Shown here in pieces: positions 34,428 to 42,443 of a DNA stretch of 48,599 bases. Location: the NCBI GenBank assembly GCA_016218085.1, contig JACREY010000001.1:1-48599 (forward strand), given 5' to 3'. The notes below the pieces were generated by a model that saw nothing but the letters and a program-made list of their open reading frames with translations, made no database searches and was not told the origin of the DNA. This stretch comes from Ignavibacteriota bacterium (lineage in GTDB: Bacteria > Bacteroidota > Ignavibacteria > Tepidaquicellales > Tepidaquicellaceae). Made by a program: the position numbers and the translations under genes. Every line of letters begins with the position of its first letter. The first letter of the stretch is position 1.

Positions 34428-35915
34428 ATGAGTGAGACCGGCACTTCGATATTAAATAACACAAAGACGATGTTTGTTGCACAAATCATCACGTGGACGT
34501 CTTCCTTTTTCTTAATGATGTTCCTTCCGCGTTATCTTGGCGCCGATGCCTACGGACGATTGTACTTTGCTATTTCTCTGACAATGCTTGGTGGATTAAT
34601 TATAGACCTGGGGTTCAGCAATTACTTTGTAAAAGAAGTTGCACGAGACCGCACCAAAGTAAATTTATTTTTCATGAATGGAATAGGGCTGAGGATAGTT
34701 GCATGGCTAACAGCAATGGCAATCATGTTTTTATACGTTTACATTACAGGGTTCACCTCGGAGTTACTCACGCTTCTTCTTATTCTCGGCTTTCAAAAAT
34801 TACTTGAAACCATTTCCGACCTTGCACACCGGATTTTTCAAAGTTTCGAGCGGCTAAGATACCGTTCAATTGCGGTTATCATCGAAAGAGTTTCTCTTTC
34901 TGCAATAGCGGTAACAATGCTTTTGTTAGGGTACGGAGTAATTACAATTGCGCTGGTAATGGCATTTAGCACATTCTTGAATTTTTTAACCTGTCTTTAT
35001 TTCATTCCGCGTCTCGTAACAATAAAAATGCAGATTACTATTTCGTCATGGATGAAATTAATAGGCGGCAGTTTGCCGTTCCTTATTTCAACTTTCTTTT
35101 CGTTCGTTTATTATCGGATAGATGTGATAATGTTATCCGCATTGACTAATAATAGTGTAGTTGGATGGTACGGAGCTCCTTACAGATTATTCGACACAAT
35201 GATGTTCTTCCCTTCAATTCTTCAGATTGTAGTCTTTCCTGTATTTGCACGGTTGTGGAAACAATCGCGGAATGATTTTATTCTGAACGCCCGGCGCTCG
35301 CTTGATGCTTCAATAATTATAGGATTTTTAATCGCCTTTTGTTTGATAGCTCTTGCACGCCCGATAGTTGATTTACTTTTTGGTTTGGAACATTATTTAA
35401 ATTCCGTTATTCTTTTGCAATTGTTGGCTGTAACTCTTCCTCTTGTATATGCAAACTTTATACTTGGAACGGTTGATACTTCCTCGGATAAACAAAATGA
35501 ACTTTCGATAGTATCAATCATAGCTACTTTTATTAACATCGGTTTAAATTTTTGGTTGATTCCTTTATTCCAGGGATCGAGTGGTAACGGCGCTATCGGT
35601 GCAGCGATAGCAACATTGATTACTGAAATATGCGTGCTGATAATGTTTGGTTATTTACTGCCGCGCGGATGCTTCTGCAAAGAAAATTTACTTGTTATTG
35701 CAAAGTCACTGACTGCCGGAATAATTTCAGGAATATTTCTCTGGTACATCGAAAGCAAGTTTAAAATGTGGCTTGTTAGCGGAATTATTAGTGTGTTTGT
35801 TTATACGGTTTTACTCGCAGCAACAAATGTTCTAACTAAAAGAGAACTAAATATTGCGCTTAGTCTTTTTCCTAAAAGATGGAAAGATACTGCGTCGCGT
35901 CTTTCAGGATTGTAA
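34428..35915 (+). CDS. Wzx-type lipid-linked oligosaccharide flippase
   Basis: 495 aa, 12-14 hydrophobic segments along the whole length, with the MOP-superfamily polysaccharide-flippase pattern: an N-terminal MFVAQIITWTSSFFLMM helix, LGADAYGRLYFA, SYYRIDVIML-like FVYYRIDVIMLSALTN, and GWYGAPYRLFD. It moves undecaprenyl-PP-linked repeat units to the periplasmic side, supplying the flippase that the minus-strand EPS operon lacks. The gene follows the GT by 15 bp and is the last in its sigma-54-driven pair; no terminator was found in the 300-bp gap that follows. Confidence 0.9.
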   Translation: MSETGTSILNNTKTMFVAQIITWTSSFFLMMFLPRYLGADAYGRLYFAISLTMLGGLIIDLGFSNYFVKEVARDRTKVNLFFMNGIGLRIVAWLTAMAIMFLYVYITGFTSELLTLLLILGFQKLLETISDLAHRIFQSFERLRYRSIAVIIERVSLSAIAVTMLLLGYGVITIALVMAFSTFLNFLTCLYFIPRLVTIKMQITISSWMKLIGGSLPFLISTFFSFVYYRIDVIMLSALTNNSVVGWYGAPYRLFDTMMFFPSILQIVVFPVFARLWKQSRNDFILNARRSLDASIIIGFLIAFCLIALARPIVDLLFGLEHYLNSVILLQLLAVTLPLVYANFILGTVDTSSDKQNELSIVSIIATFINIGLNFWLIPLFQGSSGNGAIGAAIATLITEICVLIMFGYLLPRGCFCKENLLVIAKSLTAGIISGIFLWYIESKFKMWLVSGIISVFVYTVLLAATNVLTKRELNIALSLFPKRWKDTASRLSGL

Positions 35916-36018
35916 CGCATTTATTTTATCTTACTAACTCACCTTCGCTGAATGTTTAGGTTTATATCCCCGACCTTTAAATCCCCAATTAACAGCTCTT
36001 TTTCAAATAGAATTCCTT

Positions 36019-36038
36019 TTGTAGTACAATTACTACAA
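36019..36038. promoter_or_regulatory. Palindrome GTAGTA-N4-TACTAC (operator-like), copy 1
   Basis: TTGTAGTA (36019-36026), CAAT, TACTACAA (36031-36038): an 8-bp perfect inverted repeat about 185 bp before the pseudo-receiver start. The core GTAGTA-N4-TACTAC recurs at 41055-41070 beside the sigma-54 activator gene. The rest of 35916-36210 shows no gene and no sigma-54 box. Confidence 0.45.
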
Positions 36039-36222
36039 CAAATTCTCTCTTAGTATTATATCTCACCCCTCAATCTTGATACAATAATAACAGCTCAGTT
36101 ACCTACCAATAAGTCTGTAGTTTTTCACACACCTTAAAAATCATTTGTACTATACCGCCCATATAGGTTCATTCTTATTTTCGCATCCATAAAAATAAGC
36201 TAAGGTTCAATTGGAAATTTTA

Positions 36223-36636
36223 ATGAATGTGATAATATGTACCGATTCGCCAATTCTGCTCAACCGTTTAGTAACCATACTTTCGGAGCTGTCGCACTTA
36301 CACGTGGCAGGCGTTACAAATACTTTAGATGAAGCCGAAGCGGAAATCAGAAAAAACAATGCACAGGTTTTTATCACTGCTTTTCACAACATACATAAAA
36401 CGGTTTTCAAAAAACTTAACGGTATTAAAAAAAATAACAGCGGTTTAGTTGTTATTGTGTTAACCAATAACACTGCAGAACAATATTTATCTCAATGGAA
36501 AAAAGCCGGAGCCGATTATGTTTTTGATCAAGCTATGCACTTTACTAAACTGATGGATATTCTTGCCGGTTTTGTTTACAAAAATTTTTTGGAATCTCTT
36601 AGATCGAATTACTACGACGAAAAAAAACCCGTTTAA
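36223..36636 (+). CDS. Pseudo-receiver domain protein
   Basis: About 137 aa. ATG 36223 (MNVIICTDS) is the usual place for a receiver start; an upstream TTG at 36211 with TAAGG is possible. The fold is CheY-like (VIICTDSPILLNRLVTIL, LVVIVLTNNT, KKAGADYVFDQA), but the phospho-acceptor Asp after the third strand is absent (VFITAFHNIHKT), one acidic-cluster Asp is missing and the switch Lys is Gln (FDQA). It therefore cannot work as a normal phosphorylated receiver. No output domain. It lies 46 bp before GH18-3 and is probably co-transcribed, suggesting a regulatory or scaffolding role for that locus; inferred. Confidence 0.7.
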   Translation: MNVIICTDSPILLNRLVTILSELSHLHVAGVTNTLDEAEAEIRKNNAQVFITAFHNIHKTVFKKLNGIKKNNSGLVVIVLTNNTAEQYLSQWKKAGADYVFDQAMHFTKLMDILAGFVYKNFLESLRSNYYDEKKPV

Positions 36637-36682
36637 AATTATGAACACAAATCATTTCACAGTAAAAGAAGGAAAAACACAA

Positions 36683-39600
36683 ATGAAAAAAATCATTTTG
36701 GGGATAACATTATTTACCCTTTTGATCTTTTCCAGCGGATCTGCTTCTGCACAATCCAAACTATGGGCTACAGCCTATTATGCCGGATGGATGCAAGGAC
36801 AAAATAACGACGGGTATTTACCCGCACAGAATATAGATTTTTCTGCAATTACACATATTGTACATTTTGCATTGGTTCCAAATGCAGATGGAACTCTGGA
36901 CGCTTCGGCTAATAGTATCACTGCTACAAACTCATCCGAACTGATAACCCGCGCTCATGCACAGGGTGTAAAAGTACTTATATCAATAGGTGGATGGAAT
37001 AGCGGAGACGGATACCGCGGTGCAATTAATTCCGCAAATCTTTCCAAATTTGTTTCCAACATTGTTTCATTTGTAACAACGCGCGGATATGACGGCGTTG
37101 ATATTGATTGGGAACCGTTGTACTCAACCGATGCATCACTTTATATCTCATTGATTAATGCACTGCGTCCGGCACTTAATGCTGCTCTTCCAAATGCACT
37201 ACTTACTGCGGCTAACGGTTCGGAAGCAGATATATACGCACAAATTTACCCGCTCTTCGATCAAATAAATTTGATGACTTATGATATGTCCGGTGCTTGG
37301 CCAGGATGGGTTACATGGCATAATTCACCTGTCTCAGACGGCGGTTACGTTTTCCCAAGTACAGGTGGAGCTGTTCCATCTGCTAATCGCAACATTGATA
37401 ATTTTATTGCAGCTGGAATTCCAGCAAGCAAACTCGGTATCGGAATTGATTTTTACGGTTATGTTTGGAACGGCGGAAATGGAACAACAACCGGAGGAGT
37501 AACAAAACCACGTCAGACATGGACAAGCGATCCATGGGTTCAAGGCAATGTTCCGTATTACACAATTATGCAAGATTACTACCAGCCGCAATATTACAAC
37601 TGGGATGATGCCGCTAAAGCTTCTTATCTTAGTATTGATAACTCAGGTGCTACTAACGATAAATTCATTTCTTATGATGATGAAAAAACCGTTCAGGCAA
37701 AGTTTGATTATGCCCGAACAAAGGGAATAGGCGGATTAATAATATGGGAACTTGGCGGTGGTTACAGAGCCAATCAATCTGCCGGACAAAAAGATGTTCT
37801 TCTTCAAGCAGTAAAGAATGCACTTAACAGCGGTTCAACCCCAATTGCTGATGTTACTCCTCCGTCAATTTCAATAACATCCCCATCTAACGGCGCTTCA
37901 CTTTTAGGTGTTGTTACACTTTCCGCAACTGCATCTGATAATGTTGGAGTTGCCGGTGTACAATTTAAAGTTGACGGAATAAACAGCGGTGTTGAATTAA
38001 CAACTACACCATTTTCTACTTCACTCAACGCTGCGTTACTTTTGCCGGGAACCCACACAATTTCGGCGGTTGCACGGGATGCCGCAGGAAATACCTCCAC
38101 TGCATCGGTGAATGTTTCAGTTATTATTTCAACTGCCGACACTACTCCTCCGGTGATTTCAATTACATCACCTGCGAATAACTCTACCATTACAGGCACA
38201 GTTACAATCAACTCTAATGCATCCGATAATATCGGTGTAACAGGTGTACAATATAAATTGGACGGATCAAATCTCGGTACAGAGGTTGTAACATCACCAT
38301 ACAATTTCTCATGGAATACTGCACAGACTACGGACGGAACTCATACTCTATCCGCTGTTGCAAGAGATGTTGCCGGCAATACTGCTACTGCATTGTTAAC
38401 CGTGAATGTATCTAACACTGTCGCAAATCCTTCAAGCAATCTTGTTGTTTATGATGATGTTTTGCAAACACTGTGGACAAATAGTTCATGGAGTGCATCT
38501 GTTAATTTTAGCGGCACTGAAAAATCCTATTCCGGAAGCAGCTCAATTAAAACCATTTTCTCATCCTGGGGTGCATTAAGCCTTCAATACGGAGGATGGA
38601 ATTCTCCGGGAATTAATCCCGCATTATACCAGCAATTGAAATTTGCAGTATATGCACCGGCTGCGGGGACCAAGTTGTCTGTATATTTCCAAAATAGTAA
38701 AGGTCAATCATTCCCTTCTATAAATTATGATGTTATTACTGCCAACCAATGGACAGTAATTTCGATACCGATGAATCAACTAAATCCTAACGGACAGGTA
38801 TTTGACAGAATCTCAATTCAGGAAAGCGGCGGTTCTAATAAAACACTTTTTATTGACGAACTTTCATTCATAGGCAATGCTGTGCCGACAGTTCCAACGG
38901 CACCGTTACTTGCTTCGCCTATTAATAGTTCAACCGGTGTTCCAACAAATCCGCTTTTAAGCTGGAGCGCAGCAGACGGAGCTGCTTCTTATAATCTGCA
39001 AGTCTCCTCAAGTTCAACATTCTCATCAATAGCAGTTGATCAAAAAGGAATTACCGGAACCTCATCCCAGGTAAACGGATTAACTGCAGGCATTACATAT
39101 TACTGGAGAGTTAACGCAACTAACACTAATGGAACAGGCAACTGGTCTTCAGTTTTCAATTTTACAACCGGATCACAAACTTCATCGCCCGGATTTATTG
39201 TTTATGGCGATACTTTAAAATTACCATGGATGAATACATCATGGGGTACAACAGCAACATTCAACAGTACACAGAATGTGTCACAAGGTTCTTACTCGGT
39301 CAGTGTCGTTCAAAGCGGCTGGGCTGGTCTGCGTTTGCGGAACGGTTCGTGGAGTAATCCTGTAAATATCAACACAAGCAATTATGCAAATTTTGAATTT
39401 GCGGCTTACGGCGGAATAAACGGTCTTACATTAGGAGTTTATTTCGAGAACGATCAAAGTCAATCGTTCCCAACCGTTTCTAATATTCAGGTTGCTGCAA
39501 ACCAGTGGCAAGTAGTATCGGTTCCTATTAGCCGGTTGAATCCGAATAATTATGCTGTAAACAGTATTACTATTCAAAATTTTACGAACAAACAAAAGAC

Positions 39601-39946
39601 TTATTTTGTTGACAATATTAACTTCAATGGAACTACACTCGCTTCGAAACTATCTGCGCTAACAGAAGACACCACGGTACCGGCTGGATTTAATTTGGAT
39701 CAGAATTATCCGAATCCGTTCAATCCATCTACAATTATATCGTTCAATATTTCCGAGCAGAGTTTTGTTACTTTGAAGATCTACAGTATTCTCGGTCAGG
39801 AAGTAGCAACTTTAGTATCCAAAACACTGCCTGCCGGAAATTACCGTGAGGTATGGGATGCAAGTAATTTGCCGAGCGGAATATATATTTATCAGCTTCG
39901 TTCAAATGATAATGTGCTGGTTAAGAAAATGAACTTTATTAAATAA
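36683..39946 (+). CDS. GH18-3: large multidomain chitinase-like enzyme with T9SS domain
   Basis: About 1087 aa from ATG 36683, with AAGGA upstream; the longer frame from 36563 overlaps the pseudo-receiver. The signal ends SASAQ. GH18 is at about 25-385 (VLISIGGWNSGDGYRG, catalytic DGVDIDWE, DQINLMTYDMSG). Two Ig-like domains follow (about 390-480 and 486-577: DTTPPVISITSPANN, AVARDVAGNT), then a CBM-like jelly-roll (about 578-733), FN3 (about 736-832), a second CBM-like copy (about 834-984; both have SFP...ANQW..(I/V)S(I/V)P followed by LNP) and T9SS (about 1005-1087: NYPNPFNPSTIISFNI). Surface-displayed, polymer-binding. A strong terminator lies 25 bp after the stop. Confidence 0.9.
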   Translation: MKKIILGITLFTLLIFSSGSASAQSKLWATAYYAGWMQGQNNDGYLPAQNIDFSAITHIVHFALVPNADGTLDASANSITATNSSELITRAHAQGVKVLISIGGWNSGDGYRGAINSANLSKFVSNIVSFVTTRGYDGVDIDWEPLYSTDASLYISLINALRPALNAALPNALLTAANGSEADIYAQIYPLFDQINLMTYDMSGAWPGWVTWHNSPVSDGGYVFPSTGGAVPSANRNIDNFIAAGIPASKLGIGIDFYGYVWNGGNGTTTGGVTKPRQTWTSDPWVQGNVPYYTIMQDYYQPQYYNWDDAAKASYLSIDNSGATNDKFISYDDEKTVQAKFDYARTKGIGGLIIWELGGGYRANQSAGQKDVLLQAVKNALNSGSTPIADVTPPSISITSPSNGASLLGVVTLSATASDNVGVAGVQFKVDGINSGVELTTTPFSTSLNAALLLPGTHTISAVARDAAGNTSTASVNVSVIISTADTTPPVISITSPANNSTITGTVTINSNASDNIGVTGVQYKLDGSNLGTEVVTSPYNFSWNTAQTTDGTHTLSAVARDVAGNTATALLTVNVSNTVANPSSNLVVYDDVLQTLWTNSSWSASVNFSGTEKSYSGSSSIKTIFSSWGALSLQYGGWNSPGINPALYQQLKFAVYAPAAGTKLSVYFQNSKGQSFPSINYDVITANQWTVISIPMNQLNPNGQVFDRISIQESGGSNKTLFIDELSFIGNAVPTVPTAPLLASPINSSTGVPTNPLLSWSAADGAASYNLQVSSSSTFSSIAVDQKGITGTSSQVNGLTAGITYYWRVNATNTNGTGNWSSVFNFTTGSQTSSPGFIVYGDTLKLPWMNTSWGTTATFNSTQNVSQGSYSVSVVQSGWAGLRLRNGSWSNPVNINTSNYANFEFAAYGGINGLTLGVYFENDQSQSFPTVSNIQVAANQWQVVSVPISRLNPNNYAVNSITIQNFTNKQKTYFVDNINFNGTTLASKLSALTEDTTVPAGFNLDQNYPNPFNPSTIISFNISEQSFVTLKIYSILGQEVATLVSKTLPAGNYREVWDASNLPSGIYIYQLRSNDNVLVKKMNFIK

Positions 39947-39971
39947 ACATAAGTCCAGAAACATGTGTGTT

Positions 39972-40009
39972 AACCGTCTTGGTTTATTTTAAAACCAGGA
40001 CGGTTTTTT
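39972..40009 (+). terminator. Intrinsic terminator after GH18-3
   Basis: A 14-bp stem (AACCGTCTTGGTTT at 39972-39985 with AAACCAGGACGGTT at 39992-40005, one G-U pair) with a 6-nt loop, running into T6. It separates the converging GH18-3 gene and the sigma-54 activator gene. Confidence 0.88.
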
Positions 40010-40014
40010 ATTTG

Positions 40015-41007
40015 TCAGCCGTCAATTCTATCTAATTTATTATATAACGCTTTTCTACTTACACCTAACAAATTAGCAGCTCTGGATTTATTATTATCAA
40101 CTGCATTCAAAGTTCTAAGAATGATCTCCCTCTCAGCGTTTTTTAAGGAAGTACCTACGGTTATGTTAATCGTATCTTCCTGAAATCTTGAATCGGTGAT
40201 ATTCACAGGCAGGTAGTTCGGGGTTATAATATCTTCCTGACACATGATTACCAAACGTTCGATAACATTTTTTAACTCTCTTACATTCCCGGGCCAATTA
40301 TATCTAAGCATCATATTAAAAGCGGCATCAGAGAATTTTTTGGCATTCTTTTTTTGTTGTTTGCACAGGGATGATAAAAAGTATTCGATTAGAATAGAAA
40401 TATCTTCCTTACGTTCTCTTAAGGGCGGCAGGTGAATTTCAATTACACTGAAACGGTAATACAAATCTTTACGCATTTCACCGCTGTTAATTGCGTCGTC
40501 CATTTTTTTATTTGTTGCGGCAAGCAATCTTACATCAACGAATAATTCTTCTTTACCGCCAAGCCGTCTTAAAGATTTGCTCTCTATTACCCTAAGAAGT
40601 TTTGCCTGAGTCTCGGGAGCCATTTCTGCAATTTCATCAAAGAAGAGAGTACCACCGTTTGCCATTTCGAAGTACCCCATTTTTTTTGATATCGCACCTG
40701 TGAATGCCCCCTGTTCGTGACCGAATAATTCATTTTCAAATACATCTCTTGGAACAGCGGCACAATTAATAGCTATGTACGGCTTGCCGGCTCTGGGACT
40801 TCTGGAATGAATTAACCTGGCAACCACGTCCTTACCCGTGCCGCTTTCACCGGTTATTAAAACTGGAGTTGTTGAATCAGATACAAGATTAATTACAGAA
40901 TAGATTTCGCGGATGCGGGAATTATTACCAATGAAATCAACTTCAGTTTTAGGAAGGGTGTTATTAACACCTGAGATTTCTGATGGCAAGATTATATTGT
41001 CCTTCAT
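40015..41007 (-). CDS. Sigma-54-dependent activator without a receiver domain
   Basis: 330 aa from ATG 41007 (GGA upstream); a longer frame to 41064 places the ATG at the centre of a palindrome and is less likely. The AAA+ domain has all motifs: GESGTGKD (Walker A), ELFGHEQGAFTGA (sigma-54 contact), GGTLFFDEIAEM (Walker B), AATNK, YYRFSVIEIHLPPLRER (sensor/arginine finger) and YNWPGNVREL. A Fis-type helix-turn-helix closes the protein (AANLLGVSRKALYNKL). It lacks the N-terminal sensor domain of NtrC-type proteins. A lone receiver is encoded just upstream (41129-41530) and could control it in trans. It likely activates the sigma-54 promoters at 32853 and 17804. Confidence 0.93.
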   Translation of the reverse strand: MKDNIILPSEISGVNNTLPKTEVDFIGNNSRIREIYSVINLVSDSTTPVLITGESGTGKDVVARLIHSRSPRAGKPYIAINCAAVPRDVFENELFGHEQGAFTGAISKKMGYFEMANGGTLFFDEIAEMAPETQAKLLRVIESKSLRRLGGKEELFVDVRLLAATNKKMDDAINSGEMRKDLYYRFSVIEIHLPPLRERKEDISILIEYFLSSLCKQQKKNAKKFSDAAFNMMLRYNWPGNVRELKNVIERLVIMCQEDIITPNYLPVNITDSRFQEDTINITVGTSLKNAEREIILRTLNAVDNNKSRAANLLGVSRKALYNKLDRIDG

Positions 41008-41053
41008 TATAAATCCATATTTGTTTACCAAATGATAAATGTTGTTTCGTTGC

Positions 41054-41071
41054 GGTAGTAACATTACTACC
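41054..41071. promoter_or_regulatory. Palindrome GTAGTA-N4-TACTAC (operator-like), copy 2
   Basis: GGTAGTAA (41054-41061), CA, TTACTACC (41064-41071): a perfect 8-bp inverted repeat about 50 bp upstream of the preferred activator start at 41007. It has the same 6-bp half-sites and 4-bp core spacing as the copy at 36019-36038, which suggests autoregulation plus control of the GH18-3 locus by one factor. Confidence 0.5.
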
Positions 41072-41128
41072 AGCCAACATTAGCCGATGTCTATTAATAG
41101 TATTTCAATCGGCAATGAAATCAATTTA

Positions 41129-41530
41129 CTAAGCAGTTGTATTTACTAAAATATCGAGCCTCTTTAATATTTTCGGAAGTTCCAGGAAAATAGACGACTT
41201 ATTTATAAACCCGTCAACTGGTAATGATTCAACTATTTCCTTAAATATGTGCTTCTCATGAATAGTAACAATCACTATTTTTATTCCCGGATGCTTTTCT
41301 TTTATCAAATGAGCGGCAGTTAATCCATCCATTTGAGGCATAGAAATATCCATAAAAACAATATCTGGTTTAAGCTTGTTGATTTTTTTTATAGCTTCAA
41401 AACCATCTTTTGCTTCACCCACTATGCTAAGATCTGTTTGATAAGTTAAATATTCCTTATAACCCTGCCGGAAATTATAATTGTCATCAACTATCATGAC
41501 CCTAGGTATATGTGATTTGTTTCTTGACAT
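41129..41530 (-). CDS. Stand-alone CheY-like receiver
   Basis: 133 aa, one complete receiver domain: VMIVDDNYNFRQG (acidic pair), phospho-Asp D61 (IVFMDISMPQMDG), VIVTIHEKH (switch Thr) and the Lys in GFINKSS. No output domain. It ends 64 bp before the 41064 end of the longest activator frame (121 bp before the preferred start) on the same strand. The two look like the separated halves of an NtrC-type regulator, which may work by protein contact. A 7-bp inverted repeat lies just upstream of its start. Confidence 0.9.
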   Translation of the reverse strand: MSRNKSHIPRVMIVDDNYNFRQGYKEYLTYQTDLSIVGEAKDGFEAIKKINKLKPDIVFMDISMPQMDGLTAAHLIKEKHPGIKIVIVTIHEKHIFKEIVESLPVDGFINKSSIFLELPKILKRLDILVNTTA

Positions 41531-41543
41531 AACATCTATTCCT

Positions 41544-41562
41544 TACATAATAACGTTATGTA
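41544..41562. promoter_or_regulatory. Inverted repeat TACATAA/TTATGTA upstream of the receiver gene
   Basis: TACATAA (41544-41550), TAACG, TTATGTA (41556-41562): perfect 7-bp arms 14 bp upstream of the receiver ATG at 41530. It could be an operator or a 5'-leader stem. The 244-bp gap 41531-41774 otherwise contains only AT-rich sequence and short imperfect repeats. Confidence 0.35.
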
Positions 41563-41774
41563 TATTAATTCCGTTATTCAATTGATAGTTTTATTGATTT
41601 TTTACCGGGTAATAATTTGAAAAATATTAAGCAGGTAACATTAGAAGATAATCATTAGCACTAACGGCTAATATTATTACTGTGCAACTATGAAGTAATT
41701 CGTTTTTTTGCCGATTGACACCTGAGGATTTATGTAGAGAAAGAAACGTGCTTGGTTAAGAATATTGCAGGTGT

Positions 41775-42440
41775 TCATTGTTTAACCGCTATGAGATTTT
41801 TTTGTATTGCATACTTAACCAAAGATGCGATATCATGAATATCCAGTTTCTTCATTATATTCATTCTATGGCTGTTTACTGTACTGATGCTTAAAAAAAG
41901 TTTTTGAGAAATCTCCTTACTTGTGAGACCTTCGGCAATCAATTGGAATACTTCCATTTCGCGTTTTGTAAGTTTATTATAATTATCGTTTTCTATTAGT
42001 TCTTTATTCCTGGTTCTTTTTATAAGTCCTTCAAGCAGTACTTTTGAAACGGTCGGCGAAAAGAAAGTTTCTTTCATAGCTACAGAACGTACCCCTTCAA
42101 AAATTTCTTTTTTCTCTGCATTCTTTACAACATAACCATCGGCGCCTGCAAGTATCATTTGCTGGATATACTCTTCGTTTTCGTGTATTGTCAGGATTAG
42201 CACCCTGGTATCAGGGTATTTATTCTTAATTATTTTTGTCGCCTCAATACCGTTAAGTCTGGGCATTGAAATGTCTAATACAGCTACATCCGGTTTATGT
42301 TTGGCAATAAGATCCAATGCTTCAACTCCATCGGAAGCTTCACCGACAATTATAAATTGTGGTTCACTTTTGAAAAGAAGCCGAAGCCCGTCTTTAACAA
42401 TAGCATGATCATCTGCGAACAAGATTTTTATTTTTTTCAT
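41775..42440 (-). CDS. NarL/FixJ-type response regulator of the stressosome operon
   Basis: 221 aa. The receiver has FADDHAIVKDGL, phospho-Asp in VAVLDISMPRLNG, LILTIHENEE and Lys in GYVVKNAEKKE. A LuxR helix-turn-helix follows (LTKREMEVFQLIAEGLTSKEIS, SISTVNSHRMNIMKKL). It lies 3 bp after the histidine kinase stop and is its partner. It is the last gene of the R-S-T-X-HK-RR operon and therefore the likely DNA-binding output of the stressosome here, since no sigma-B-type factor, RsbV/RsbW pair or RsbU phosphatase is present in the window. Confidence 0.93.
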   Translation of the reverse strand: MKKIKILFADDHAIVKDGLRLLFKSEPQFIIVGEASDGVEALDLIAKHKPDVAVLDISMPRLNGIEATKIIKNKYPDTRVLILTIHENEEYIQQMILAGADGYVVKNAEKKEIFEGVRSVAMKETFFSPTVSKVLLEGLIKRTRNKELIENDNYNKLTKREMEVFQLIAEGLTSKEISQKLFLSISTVNSHRMNIMKKLDIHDIASLVKYAIQKNLIAVKQ

Positions 42441-42443
42441 TTT

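Noticed and set aside
36040-36210. Sigma-54 promoter for the pseudo-receiver/GH18-3 pair
   Set aside because: The nearest GG is not followed by GC at the correct distance, so the nearby palindrome cannot be tied to a -24/-12 promoter.
37804-38304. 166-aa minus-strand frame inside GH18-3
   Set aside because: Val/Thr/Pro-rich mirror of the Ig-like repeats, typical of antisense frames in such domains.
41531-41774. Sigma-54 promoter for the lone receiver gene
   Set aside because: No GG-N10-GC pair in the right orientation in this gap.
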